Assembly: GCA_026214975.1 (NCBI GenBank)
Contig: CM047808.1
Span: 61,158,583-61,222,582 of the forward strand
DNA: 64,000 nt
Reading direction: 5' to 3'
Origin: Gentiana macrophylla
Lineage: Eukaryota > Streptophyta > Magnoliopsida > Gentianales > Gentianaceae
The position numbers and the translations under genes were made by a program. A model generated the notes under the pieces. It did no database searches. It was given only the letters and a program-made list of their open reading frames with translations, and was not told where the DNA came from. Shown piece after piece: positions 1-10,928 of this stretch (the stretch's first letter is position 1; every line of letters starts with the position of its first letter).

Positions 1-1
1 A

Positions 2-667
2 GACGAAGGGATCGTTTTGGGACATAAGGTGTCCAATGCTGGTATTCAAGTTGATAAGGCTAAGGTCGAAGCCATTGAAAGGATGATGTACCCAAAAACA
101 GTGAAAGAGGTATGAGGTTTTCTAGGACATGTTGGCTTCTACCGGCGTTTCATTAGAGACTTTTCTACCATCGCCAAGCCTTTATCAAATCTTTTGAAAG
201 AAGATGTCGATTTCTTGTTCGATGCGAAGTGCAAAGAAGCTTTCAATTGTTTGAAAGACAAGCTTATCAGTGCCCCTATTTTAGTTGCACCTGACTGGAC
301 CAAGCCTTTCGAGTTGATGTGCGATGCCTCTAATTACGCCGTGAGGCGCAGCTTTGGGTCAAAGAGTTGATAAAAGGTTCAGCCCATCTATTATGCGAGT
401 CGTACCTTGAACTCGGCTCAATGCAATTATACTACGACTGAGAAGGAATTCTTAGCCGTCGTCTTTGCCATTGACAAGTTTAGAAGCTATCTTCTAGGGT
501 CTCAAGTGATTGTATGGACAGATCATGCGACTTTACGCTACCTTATGGATAAAGCGGATGCCAAACCAAGGTTACTTAGATGGATTTTAATTCTACAAGA
601 GTTTGACCTTGTGATTAAAGATAAGAAAGGTAGTGAGAATATTGTGGTGATCATTTATCTCGCTTAG
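2..667 (+). pseudogene. Athila pol fragment: reverse transcriptase end and RNase H
   Basis: The frame starting at base 2 reads as the RT thumb/connection region (GHKVSNAGIQVDKAK, then FLGHVGFYRRFIRDFS) followed by RNase H ([43 protein letters not shown]). These are standard Ty3/gypsy motifs; RNase H degrades the RNA strand during reverse transcription. Breaks seen: TGA at 113-115 where relatives have an Arg codon, consistent with CGA-to-TGA deamination; one extra base near 341-345 compensated by a missing base near 381; and a missing base near 645 that ends the open stretch at 667 in the middle of the family's ADHLSR-type motif. Catalytic Asp residues of RNase H are still visible (CDAS, TDHA). 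Confidence 0.85.
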
Positions 668-670
668 TAA

Positions 671-2330
671 ATGAGGGTGCGAGAAAATCACAATGATATA
701 GGCATTGATTTTCCAACCGAGCAATTGATGAAGCTTGAAACGGTTAGGCCATGGTATGTTGATTACGCCAACTATTTAGCGAGTGGTCATTTAGAGGATA
801 TGACGTATCGAGAGAAGAAAAGTTCTTTCTCGACCTTAAATATCTCGTATGGGAAGATCCTTATTTGTTCGTGTCCAGAAAGACGGGTTGCTTCGACGGT
901 GTGTTCCTGAGCATGATCGGTGGGATATCTTAGAACAATGCCATAAATGGTCCTACCGGAGGTCACTATGGAACACCAAAGACGGTTGCAAAGATTCTTC
1001 AAGCCGGATTCTACCGGCCGACTCATTTAAAGATGCAGAAGCCTTTTGTAAAGGTTGTGATAGGTGCCGCGAGAACTGGGCGGCGAGTAGTCGGATGGAA
1101 ATGCCACTTAAGCCCATTCTTGAATGCGAAGTTTTCGATGTATGGGGCATAGATTTTATGGGACCCTTTCCATCCTCATGTGGTAATAAGTATATCCTCG
1201 CCTGCAGTGTGGATTATGTTTCAAAGTGGGTCGAGGCCATAGCTACTCAAACTAATGATCACAAGGTTGTAAAGAAATTCTTGCAAAAGAATATCTTTAC
1301 TAGATTTAGGCGTCCGAGAGCACTCATTAGTGATGAAGGTACTCACTTTTGCAATGCGCCGCTTGACAAGATCCTTGAGAAGTATGGTGTCAAACATAAG
1401 ATTGGTACACCATATCATCCTCAAACTAGTGGCCAAGTCGAGGTAAGCAACCGGAGCCTGAAAAGAATTTTGGAGAAGACCGTGAACAATAATCGATCTA
1501 ATTGGAGTCTTAAGTTGGATGACGCGTTGTGGGCTTATCGTACTGCATTTAAAACCCCGATGGGCACGTCACCCTTCCAAATGGTCTATGGCAAAGCTTG
1601 TCATTTACCTGTCGAACTTGAACACAGAGCTTTCTGGGCAATTAAATTCTTAAATTTCGATAGCCAACTCTATGGGGAGAAAAGGTTGTTACAGTTGAAC
1701 GAGCTCGACGAATTCAGACTCCGTGCGTACGAGAATGCTAAACTCAGCAAGGAGAGAACTAAGGTACTCCATGACGCTAAGATCAAGGACCGAGAATTCA
1801 AAGTTGGTGAAATGGCTTTACTCTATAATACCAGACTTCATTTGTTTCCTGGTAAACTCAAGTCTAGATGGTCTGGTCCATTTGAGATTCTCGAGGTTAA
1901 TCCGAGTTGAGTAATTACTTTGAACGGGTATGGTAATCAAGCTTTTAAAGTGAATGGCCATCGACTTAAGAAATATTTTGGACAACCAAAGGAAAAGCCT
2001 GAGATTCTTTATTTCCAAAGAAGAGATGAGAGTACAGATGTCCTGATTTGTGAGGAGATTCCATCTTATTTCTTTGAGTCAGATGATGATGACGTTCCTA
2101 TATCCACCCGTGAGGTACCTTCTGCTGACACTTCTGATCATACCACTATGTCTATGCCTGTCGTGCGCAAGAACAAGAAGAAGAGAGTCAGTGTAGTTTG
2201 GAGAGAAAAGTTTAATGATCTTATTGCACACTTGACTTGTTGTTGTGGTGAAAATCATTTCCGCCTCAATACTCCTGATTCTGATACTGAGGTGGCGGTA
2301 GTCAAACCAAAGTGGCCCGATCCGGGTTGA
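671..2330 (+). pseudogene. Athila integrase, frameshifted
   Basis: The linker and integrase follow RNase H directly. The longest open stretch is 849-1910. The catalytic triad is present: Asp in WGIDFMGPF, Asp in LISDEGTHF, and Glu in [12 protein letters not shown]. The zinc-binding N-domain keeps CKGCDRC, but a +1 shift near 930 (compensated by a missing T near 1026) scrambles the segment between its His and Cys pairs. A further shift near 1905 moves the C-terminal domain (FKVNGHRLKKYFG) into another frame, which stays open as 1920-2330 and ends in a Cys/Lys-rich tail of unknown role. Integrase would insert the cDNA into chromosomes. Position just upstream of the noncoding module and LTR is normal for gypsy elements, where integrase is last in pol. 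Confidence 0.85.
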
Positions 2331-3708
2331 TTTTGAACTTTGTGTCAAGCTATTGACATTAAAAGAGCGCTCCTAAGAGGCAACCTAGTTTTCTTTGTTC
2401 GTTTCCTTTTCTTAGGTTGTTTTGTTTTATTGTTTTAGAAATAATACTTTAGTTGATTTTGTGTTGATGGTTATTCCTCCTACATTCATTGTAAGTGTTT
2501 TGTGTTATGTGTTGCTCATATACCCGTGTACCCGAGATTATATGGTATGTCGAGTGTTGCGTTGATACTTTTGAGCGTGGTTTTCGAGTCACTATCGCCC
2601 AAAGGTTGTCTATTCGAGTTGCAAATGTACATTCATGCTCGGCCTGACCTCTCGCCAACTTTCATCCGACAACCACCGTTGAAACCAAATGAGTTTTCCT
2701 TTCTTTTATATTTGCACATTCCGAGGACATAATGTGATTTAAGTGTGGGGTGTTTGGGTATGTTCTTATGCTATATCCTTTGAAATATGAGTGAATGTTA
2801 AATTTCTCGAAATTTAAAATTTTTGTGAGTCTCGAGCATATAATTGGAACTAGATGCTTGCTAGTTGTAGTTTTCTAACGATGATAGTATGTGACTTAGT
2901 GAGATAATTATAGCATGTTTTACTTTTATGGAGATAGTTTCGTTTTTTCACTCACGAAAGCCTTTGATTTTGAAGCATGACTTTTGAATTATATCCTTTC
3001 ATTATTTTTAATGATTTATCTTAGGAAGGTCAGTATAGTTACACCTAAGTTAGACCGTGTACTGTGAATATCATAAAGTTTGAATGTGATAAGTGAGATG
3101 TAACTTATGACTTTGAAAAGTGAATAAATAAAGTGAGTGAGCAATTATTAATAAATACGTTTGTCGGAAGCTGGTTTATGATTGGGGTGCGGTAGGGCAT
3201 TATCTCGAAATGTCCTATTCCACTATGATGACCAAAAGCTCACGACAGTCAGGAGAAGCTACCTTATGATTTGAGTAAGGTAGGGTGTTATCACGAAACA
3301 TCCTATTCTACTATGATGGGTAAGAGCTCATTCTGATATGCGTCAAATTTGAAAATATTGGAAACGATGAATAAGAATAAAGTAAAGTCTTTGTTATCAT
3401 GGATCTTATACCCAGTAGAACCGCATGATATGCTGTAGGGATTATCCTACTGAGTGCGTGGGAAGGCTTTGAGTGGAGCTATTACTATCTATACCTAGGA
3501 TAGTCATTGGAATTTTTGAAAGGATATTTCTTTGAAAGGCTTGTTAGATTGAGAATGGCTTGTCACACTTACACCGAATCTATCTCTGTGTTGGTATCAT
3601 TTGCTATAGTTGTTGTATCTTTCGTTACGTGAGTTAGAGATCTATGTGGATTATTTATAAAGTTGAGCTATAGTTTTGATTGTTTTGTCCGAGGACGTAC
3701 AAAAAGTT
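2331..3708 (+). other. Athila 3' noncoding module (no env-like ORF)
   Basis: About 1.4 kb without a convincing coding frame on either strand. Some Athila elements carry an env-like ORF here; I see none. It holds a PPT-like motif at 2741-2750 (AAGTGTGGGG, preceded by GAGGAC), a two-copy direct repeat at 3177-3352, and AT-rich sequence. The stretch from 2741 to the LTR resembles 9948-10942 of the LARD in motif order and spacing. Confidence 0.6.
3177..3352 (+). repeat. Two-unit direct repeat, 88-bp period
   Basis: Unit 1 begins at TATGATTGGGG (3177) and unit 2 at TATGATTTGAG (3265). Both contain GGTAGGGYRTTATC, then CGAAAYRTCCTATTC, ACTATGATG and AGCTCA. The units are diverged by many substitutions, so this is an old duplication inside the Athila noncoding module. 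Confidence 0.65.
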
Positions 3709-3722
3709 AAGTGTGGGGGAGT
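3709..3722 (+). promoter_or_regulatory. Athila polypurine tract
   Basis: AAGTGTGGGGGAG lies directly before the TGTTAAGG start of the 3' LTR. This is where plus-strand DNA synthesis is primed. The identical motif precedes the 3' LTR of the LARD at 10929. Confidence 0.85.
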
Positions 3723-4260
3723 TGTTAAGGCCATATTTATATGATTATTAAAGGTTTATTTCATTATTATTTTCCCCACATTTGCATAATTTACATGAGA
3801 ATTAAGGGTTTAAGTGTAAATATTGAGTAAAGATGATTTTAAGAGGGTTGTATGCAAAATTGATGATTTTAAGTGTTGATTTAATGGAATTATTATTATT
3901 TGGATTTTATTACATTTTTGCATTGTGTATTTATCATGTAGGTGTTGATTTTCGAGTGCTATAAGTGGATAAATGAAGCTCAAGTCGAATTATTCAAGAT
4001 AGAGTTGGAATTGGCTCAAAGAAATTGGATAAACATGATGAAATCCGACCTCAAAGCGATCCAAATGAAGCGTCGCATCCCGTCCCGCCCACCGCGGGCG
4101 TTTGATTTCATGGACGAGCGCCCAGAGAGAGAAATCACATACAGAGAGTTTGGACGCAGCATGGACGGACGTCTAGAGCAAAGTCAAGATCCACCAGACG
4201 GGCGTCCACAAGACCAGACGGGCGTTCAAGGCCGACTTAGTCATAACCGACTTAAAACTC

Positions 4261-4268
4261 TATATATA
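4261..4268 (+). promoter_or_regulatory. TATA box of Athila LTR
   Basis: TATATATA followed by GCAGCAGCC, in the middle of the LTR where the U3 promoter is expected. Transcription would start about 25-35 bp downstream. Confidence 0.6.
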
Positions 4269-4987
4269 GCAGCAGCCTCTTAACCCTAATTGATACAAAA
4301 CAATTGAGATCGCAATTTTACACCAAAAAGCTGCGGCCAGAACCCTAATTCCATAGAGATGAACTTCTCCAACCCAACAATCATCTTCAACATGATTGTT
4401 GGCTAGAAACCTTGCAGTGAGTCGACGGAGGAAGCTTATCAACAACACAAACCAACTAGAGAGTTCGATGCTTAAGTTTAGTGAGTTTAATTCATAGTTT
4501 TTCATTACTTTGGATCTGTTTTGTATTGCTTAAGTTTTATTGAATTAAGATTTGATTAAACGATCTATGTTTAATTTATGCTTGAATAAATTTATGAAAG
4601 TATGTTTATTTGAGTTCTCTTTTATTCAAAGTAATGCATCTAATTGTGTTTTAAGAGATTATGCATGATTAGTTGAGTAAGAGTTTGGAAACAATCTCGT
4701 GATTTCGTTTTGATTGCATGTTTAGTTTATTTGAAAAGATAAACGAAACCCTAGAATTTGGTTGAAGAAATTTAATTGAATTCGTGAATAAATCACTACT
4801 AAAAACTATGTCTTTTTAATCACCGTCTAGTTGGATTGTTGGTTGATAGGTGGAACCTAGTCGCCTTGCTGTGTTTTCCTTTAATTGTTTTAATCAAAAT
4901 CGTTTAGATTAAGTTTAGTTTAAGTTCTAGTTATATAAACCCTAGTTTCCTGCTGTTTTCCTGCACTTTTCTGCTTCAGTTCGTATT

Positions 4988-5072
4988 TAGACGCTCGTCC
5001 ACAATAGCAGACGCTCGTCCATTAGATTTAGTTTCCAGACGCTCGTTCATCAAAGCGAACGTTCGTCCGTTT
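4988..5072 (+). repeat. Degenerate GACGCTCGTCC repeats in Athila LTR
   Basis: Four irregularly spaced units of (G/A)ACGYTCGTYC, the first three being AGACGCTCGTCC, AGACGCTCGTCC and AGACGCTCGTTC. Related units (GGACGAGCGCCC, GGACGGACGTC, GACGGGCGTCC, GACGGGCGTTC) occur at 4112-4226 in the same LTR. The same family of units occurs in the LARD at 8890-9012. Confidence 0.6.
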
Positions 5073-5310
5073 TTCTGTTTTATTATTTTCTGCTTCTTTT
5101 TATTCCTGTTTTAGTTTTAATCCTTAGGTTTAGGTTTTAGTTAGTTTCAGCCTTAGTTTAGTTAATAATTGTGACATAATCGATAGAATAATTGTTCCTT
5201 GATCCGATAAACATTCCACTCCCTTAGGACGACCCGTTAACACCCTATACTACGATCCTTATACTTGGGGTGTTTCGGTTATAAATTGTAAAACTCGTTT
5301 TTACCGAACA

Positions 5311-5489
5311 CACTCATCCCTAAAACTCATAAATAAGTCCAACACTAATTGTATCCATTGGATTTCCAACAAATGCCGCATTAACTTTTCTTGGGTGTTA
5401 GCAACAAGAGCCTGTAATTTGCTTTTATATTCATCAAATCTTAAAAATGAGTAATTAAATAAGCTTCTAAGGTGATGCTGTGTGTCCAT
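5311..5489 (-). pseudogene. Leader/gag-start remnant of SIRE-like element
   Basis: An open stretch beginning ATGGACACACAGCATCACC on the minus strand, about 170 bp after the primer site, runs into the Athila LTR at 5310, so at most 59 codons belong to the element. Its position is right for the start of gag, but I cannot recognise a gag domain in so short a piece. Confidence 0.35.
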
Positions 5490-5654
5490 GATGCTTTTGA
5501 AAATAAAAAAAAATGACTGATGTTTGAAAATTAGCTAAGGGTCTCTTCGTAACCGAAGCTCAGTTTCCTATACTAATTGTTTGTATCGGAAATAACTAAT
5601 GGTCAGTTATTCAAGCTAAAGACTCTTGGAGATCTCTTCGAGGTAGAAGATTTT

Positions 5655-5665
5655 CTCCGATACCA
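5655..5665 (-). promoter_or_regulatory. Primer-binding site, tRNA-Met type
   Basis: On the minus strand TGGTATCGGAG begins two bases after the LTR end. The usual plant initiator-Met site is TGGTATCAGAGC, so this is a near match. It fixes the orientation of the element as minus. Confidence 0.7.
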
Positions 5666-7063
5666 ATTGTTGGTCCCTTGGAAAGGCTAACACAAGTTTA
5701 GAGGGGGGGTGAATAAACTTGTCCCAAAAAAGCCTAAAAACTGAATCTTAAACCAGATTGAGTTTGATCTTAAACTTGTGTGGAGATAGGCTAACTTAGC
5801 TGAGTATGAATCAAGACTGAATTATACTGAACTGAGTTAACCGGCAGCGGATTAAGTTAAGCCTTTATATAATACTTGAGTTTATCAGTTTATGTAGATG
5901 AAACACAATGTTGTGCTGACTCAGTTTCTTATGTTTGCTGAGTGTGAAATCTAATAAGATATAAACTATAATGCTGTAAGTAAATGAATAAAGTAAATCA
6001 GACAGAAATTTATAGAGGTTCCAGGTGATGTAATCCTGTCAATCCTCTCTTCCCCTGTGATGCGGAGGAAAATTCCACTAGAACTCTTTGAGGTAGCTCG
6101 GTTATAAAAAGTCCTAAGCTGATAGTCTTTGACTATTCCCTAGCTTCACTATCTAAGAAACTATAGAATAGGTAGAATTGCTCCTCGGCAACTACTTGAA
6201 CCACTGGTCCGTTGAGGATTGTATTGCCTCTTCACCAGCTCATCACTAACACAGTCATCCTAACTGCAGCTCAACTATCCTTCACACCTTCTTGGTGCTT
6301 CACAGCCTAAAACCTTTGATAAAGTCTAAGTTGAGGCTTGAATCAATAACTATGATTCAACTTATGATTTGAGCTTCTTCAACTTGATGTATATGATCTT
6401 CTCATGCTTTGTTTTTCTTCAAGTATGTGATCATGATGTTTCCATGAATACTTAAGAACAATTGAAGATTTCTTGATCTGAATCTGGCAATGTAGAGTAT
6501 ATCAGGAGTTCTTTTGATTCACTTTCCCCCTTTGTAGAATCTTTCTTAATGTAATTATTTCTTAGAACTCCGCACTTCTTCTTGTGGTAGAAGTGATTGT
6601 TTTCGGTCAAATTGTATGAATTATAACGATATATTTTATATAAAATTCCCCCATATTCGTATTATTTTCATAGGAATCGAGCCTTATATTTAAATATTGA
6701 GTAAATGATATTTTTAAATGGTAATTCTCAAAATGTAATGAATTTTGTGCTTAATTGATGATTTATTGTTAATTTGGAATTATATTACATTTTGGCATTA
6801 TTCCATGATTAATTAGAGCTTACAAGTGTTAAAGATTGGAATGGACAAGTGTCATGGATAAGATCTTGAGGACAAGCCTTGAATAATCTAGAATATCCAA
6901 GAAGATAAGGTTTGTTGCAAAGGATAAGGATGGGTTGTTAAGAGATAAGGACAAGATCAAATCCGTTCAGCCCGAATGGTGTGAAATCATGCGTTCCAAG
7001 CCGAATCATGCGTTCGCATACAGGATCAAGGCGTTGAATGAAATGGCGCGTCGCACTCATTTC

Positions 7064-7071
7064 TATAAATA
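7064..7071 (+). promoter_or_regulatory. TATA box in LARD 5' LTR
   Basis: TATAAATA followed by CAGCAGCTCCC. The 3' LTR has the same box at 11410-11417. Confidence 0.6.
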
Positions 7072-7931
7072 CAGCAGCTCCCAATTCATTTAGAGAGACA
7101 TTATAGATCAGATTTTCTTCCACACACTAAAATACAACAGAGCAGCCGCTCCTCCTTGGCTTCCAAGGCCGATCACCCAAGCCTTGTGCTTGGGTGATCC
7201 GGGTTAGATTAGATGCTTTCTTTTCTTTGTTGATTCATGGATTCATCCATTGTACAAAACCTTGTGAGTTCATCTTCTTAATTTATTCAGCTTTATCTTT
7301 GATTTATTCAGTCTTTGTTTCATCTTCATGATTTTCATTTGATTTGTATCTTTCTATGAGCTTATGATGCTATTGTGTGACTAGATCGATAGATTTGGTT
7401 GCTAATCGTTGTCTAACATGATGATAATCGTTGTTAGGCTAGATCACCATAAAAGATGGGATTTTTAATCCTTAATGATGACAAATTAATGGGTTAATCA
7501 TCTAGGTTGTTAGATTCTAATCTACACCTTGTTTTGTATGGGAATTGATCTTAACTTTCAAGAGAGTAGGGATCAATGAATGAATTCACTAAGAAATTGG
7601 GGATTCATAGCTTGAGAATACGGGATTCACTAAGGAATTAGGGATTTCGTATCTCGTGAAAAGGTGAAACCACATTTTGAATTGACATCATGAGTTGAAC
7701 TTAGATTGAAATCACTTGGTTTGTATTTTGGTTGGTTTCATGTTTCCTTAGTTTAAGTTGTTTTCCTTATCCTTAGATTAGGACTGTTTTTACTTTTCCT
7801 TTGTGTTTTTGTATAGTCTTTCTTTTATGTGTGTTTTAGAGTAACAATTTCAGCAGCTTCTATTTCTTGTCCATGGATGATCTTGTGAGTTTAATTTTAA
7901 AGTTGTTTTCTTTCCTTTGATTATGTGTTAT

Positions 7932-8055
7932 GCAATCGATAACGAAAGTTGTATTGCTATTGATGTTTACCGTATGACGAAAGTCGGTGTAAACCTTAGA
8001 TCACCATAGGAAAGATGAGATTTTAACCTTGACATAACGAAAGTTGATAGGTTGA
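7932..8055 (+). other. Three hairpins with a shared AACGAAAGT loop in LARD LTR
   Basis: Three successive inverted repeats share a loop containing (A/G)ACGAAAGT(T/C) but have different stems: GCAAT/ATTGC (7932-7957), GTTTAC/GTAAAC (7965-7994) and AACCT/AGGTT (8025-8053, extendable with a G-T pair). The 3' LTR carries the same set after 11730. Confidence 0.5.
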
Positions 8056-8574
8056 ATCTCTAGGTTGTTAGATTGAGAGATCTTGCACCTCGTTTTATGA
8101 TGTGTTAATCTTTAAAATCGAGAGATAGAAGATTACTTAAGAGAGGTGAACCACAACTTGAATTAAATCATCATAAGATAATCTAGGGAAGAATTAAGGG
8201 TTGCGGGATGGTGGATCATGTTTGTTCTATGTTATTTTGCTTTAGTCGTTATCATGGGTTCGTTAGTTTTACTGTTTTTAGTAGTTGTAGTTTTATTTAT
8301 GTTGGTTCGCAATTATTGTTTCACGGCTTTGGATTAATAGTCCTCTGTCCAGTTTACTTGTCTGCTTTTAGTTTTAGTAATAACTAGTAGTAACAATTGG
8401 AAAGATTAACGAAATTAGATTCAACATCCCAATTCCTCAATGGATCGACCCTTTACTTATCTCGCTATACTATCAACTACCCGGTGTTTGGCGGTTAGGA
8501 GTTAGTTTTGCATCTAAGTATGGGTTTATAAATTTTCTTTTGTTTAAATGATGCAAAAATCCTCTCAACAAAAG

Positions 8575-8592
8575 TGGCGCCGTTGCCGGGGA
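8575..8592 (+). promoter_or_regulatory. Primer-binding site, Athila type
   Basis: TGGCGCCGTTGCCGGGGA lies four bases after the 5' LTR. From memory this is the primer site used by Athila elements (tRNA-Asp). Confidence 0.85.
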
Positions 8593-8889
8593 GTTGGTGT
8601 ATTTGTTGAATCTTGTTGAGTTAATTCTTCTGTTTTGTTACGTTTTACTGTTTTCAATAAAAGTAGCGTTTAATAAATTGAGAGTTTTTATCTTTGCCGT
8701 GTTTCGATGACCGTTAGGTTAAGAATGTGCAAAGAGTTTTTTTACTCAATTTATGAAACGTGAATTATGTGTTTACTAATCTAATCCTATGTGCTAATTT
8801 GATGGGGCTCTTTGTGATGTATGATATGTTTGGATTGATGATCTGCTGTGTTTTCCTGCATTACTTCACTTCTCATGTTTTTCAATGTT

Positions 8890-9012
8890 TGGACGGGCGT
8901 CCAAGTAAGTGAACGCCCGTCCAGTCCTTTAGATGCAGGAGAACGCCCGTTTGGCCAAAAGAACGCCCGTTCTGTCCATGGACCGCCCGTTTGAACTTTG
9001 AACACACGTTCC
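8890..9012 (+). repeat. Cluster of GAACGCCCGT units, some palindromic
   Basis: Five close units in 100 bp: GGACGGGCGTCC (8891), GAACGCCCGTCC (8911), GAACGCCCGT (8941, 8961) and GACCGCCCGT (8981), with a decayed sixth (ACACACGTTCC, 9002). The first two form an 11-bp inverted repeat, TGGACGGGCGT with ACGCCCGTCCA. The cluster is in the leader after the primer site. Confidence 0.65.
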
Positions 9013-9065
9013 AACTGTTCAGGTTTGAAAAAAAGTCCTGATTTTTGATTTTATCTCTTATACTT

Positions 9066-9582
9066 GATTCATCTATGCAAGTTATAGTGACTGTCGGTTC
9101 TCGTAAGCTATAACTGGTCTTATTGTTAGTTAGTAGCTAATGTCGGTTTCCGTATGCTACATACCGCTTTGATGAATCTTGTGAGCTTTGAGACCTATGT
9201 GCTTTCTTGTTTTTAGCTGTAACTCATATGGGTAGCTACTGTCGGTTTCCGTGTGCTACATGCATAGCCATATGAGTTATATCTATTCAGTATAGCTAAC
9301 TGTTGGTTTTCCATAATGCTATCACCTTTGATGAGTCTTAAGGCGCGTCTACACTGCATTGTAATGAACAGCACTGTCGTTTATCGTAACCTGTCATTAT
9401 TTGGTAGACGTTTATTTTATACATGTCATGTTGCAAATGAATGGGCTAGTTTTCTTTCTTTTATTTTCTTTTATCTTTGCATATCATATAGATGCATATC
9501 ATTTAGCTGCATATCATCTAGTTGCATTGTTTTTCTTTTATTTTTCTTGAGTGTAGTTAACTGTCGGTTTCCGTAACACTAC
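9066..9582 (+). other. Array of six hairpins with a conserved TGTCGGTTTCCGT loop
   Basis: Six segments carry a loop close to CTGTCGGTTTCCGTA, each flanked by arms that pair with each other although the arm sequences differ. Stems: AGTTATAG/CTATAACT (9080-9115); GTAGC/GCTAC (9133-9160); GTAGC/GCTAC inside a perfect 12-bp outer stem TAACTCATATGG/CCATATGAGTTA (9220-9279); ATAGC/GCTAT (9292-9322); TAATG(A)ACAG/CTGTCATTA inside CGTCTAC/GTAGACG (9346-9410); GTAGT/ACTAC (9553-9582). An outer GATTCATC/GATGAATC pair (9066-9073, 9171-9178) encloses the first two. No coding frame explains this. Confidence 0.6.
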
Positions 9583-9947
9583 CTCGTTTTTTTTTTTTAG
9601 AATTGCATATCATGTAGACTGCATTGTAATACATTTTCATATAGTGCACCTAGCCTACTAATTTGTAATGTTCCATGTATATGGTCCATCCTTATCTGAG
9701 CTTGATCTGAAAGCATCTCTTTGACTTCTTGTCCATATGTTTTAGTTGTCTAATCCTTTTTCCCCGTAGACTCTTTTTGCACTGGTCAAGTATGCAGGAC
9801 ATTTTTGATAGCTATTGTGCGCTTTCACGATGAAACAAGCAATTTTGGTTCTTCATGGGGTCCTTCCGGAATTGCTAGCTTGGAAATACAATCAGCTAAG
9901 TTCTCTAAATTTTTAATTCTGCACAACTTGAGGACAAGTTGCAATCT

Positions 9948-9961
9948 AAGTGTGGGGGAGG
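9948..9961 (+). promoter_or_regulatory. Internal polypurine-tract-like motif
   Basis: AAGTGTGGGGGAG preceded by GAGGAC, 981 bp upstream of the true tract at 10929. The Athila element has the same arrangement (2741 and 3709, 968 bp apart). Confidence 0.55.
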
Positions 9962-10928
9962 GGATGGTTTATGTGCTTCTATGATTCATTTGCTCAAATG
10001 AATATTGTTTTCTATAAAAATGCTAAATTTTTAAATTTTTGTTTAGTCCCGAGTAATGTCATTTCACTTGCATGCTAGTTTTATAATCTGGCACCTTTAG
10101 TTGTTTTCAGTAGTCGTGTCATATTCTAAGAATAGATTTAGTAGATCGACACTCACTTGAATTTCATTTCACGAACCTATTAAATGAAGAACCAAATATA
10201 AAATAGTCTCCGGTTAGTTAAAGGATAGCCAACTCTCGATCTGAGATAACACTTATTTAGCATTGATGAAAGTTAAGAATTAAGTACTATACTCACAGTT
10301 AGAATCTCAAGACCTTAGTGTTCTTGAGAACCTTAAAAGTCTCGAATGTGTTAGAAAAGATACACGATCAAGAGTTTCCAAAGAATTTGGGCAAGAATAT
10401 AATATCTTATATATATATATGATAAATTTCACCTCGAGTCCATTTGGATACTGCCCCAATTGGGGAGTGTGGTTTACCTTGGACAGTATGGGTTTGAGTG
10501 ATCTCAGGGTGACTGCCTCTAAAGTAGGGGAAAGTGTTATACTTTTGAGACACGAGAAGTTTGTGTTTTTGGAACTCTGAGTCGAGTTGATCTAAAACCA
10601 GTAGAGACCTGAAAGGTATTTTCTTGGCACTAAGCAAAGGAATTTAAATGTGAGTTAGTTACTTTATTCTTGACAAGTAATTTTTGTAGGGTAAGTGCTG
10701 TAGACAGAATGAAACTTTCGTTTATTTAACCGGATGACTGTTAGTGCTTGATTTAATACATCAAGAGAGGATTGGTGGAAGTTTAGTAGGTTCTGCACAC
10801 ACAATCACCGAGTGACTTCGATTTGCTGAATACTAGCTTGTCGTGAGCATGACTACATCTAGTGTCAGGTTATGTGGATTCTTGATAGTATGTTTTTGTT
10901 CTGTTTTGTTCGGGACGAACAAAAGTCT

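Larger units (their letters stand above)
1..5310 (+). mobile_element. Athila-type Ty3/gypsy retrotransposon, 3' part, decayed
   Basis: The window opens inside the pol gene of an LTR retrotransposon. In order it holds the end of reverse transcriptase, RNase H, integrase, about 1.4 kb of noncoding DNA, a polypurine tract and a TG...CA-bounded LTR ending at 5310. The integrase tail has the [14 protein letters not shown] block that I know as typical of Athila. The 5' LTR and gag lie off the left edge. The bases after the LTR (CACTC) should be one half of the target duplication; the other half is outside the window. The element is inserted in the internal region of a minus-strand SIRE-like element. 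Several indels and a stop make this copy non-functional as read. Confidence 0.9.
3723..5310 (+). repeat. Athila 3' LTR
   Basis: A 1588-bp LTR from TGTTAAGG to CCGAACA. The left edge is set by the polypurine tract and the right edge by the CA end, after which unrelated DNA of the host element begins. It contains a TATA box (4261-4268), a run of GACGGGCGT/GACGCTCGTCC units on both sides of it, and an open stretch at 3942-4283 that I do not regard as a gene. Confidence 0.8.
6598..8570 (+). repeat. LARD 5' LTR (1973 bp)
   Basis: It starts TGTTTTCGGTC and ends CTCTCAACA. It is 551 bp longer than the 3' LTR because block 7213-7848 has no counterpart there. That block looks like a diverged duplicate of the following segment 7850-8340: the order TAGATCACCATA, TCTAGGTTGTTAGATT, CACCT(C/T)GTTTT recurs. 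TATA box at 7064-7071. Confidence 0.88.

Noticed and set aside
3942..4283. 113-codon plus-strand ORF inside the Athila LTR
   Set aside because: It spans the U3 region, runs into the TATA box, has no family features, and its composition reflects the GACGGGCGT repeats. Taken as chance.
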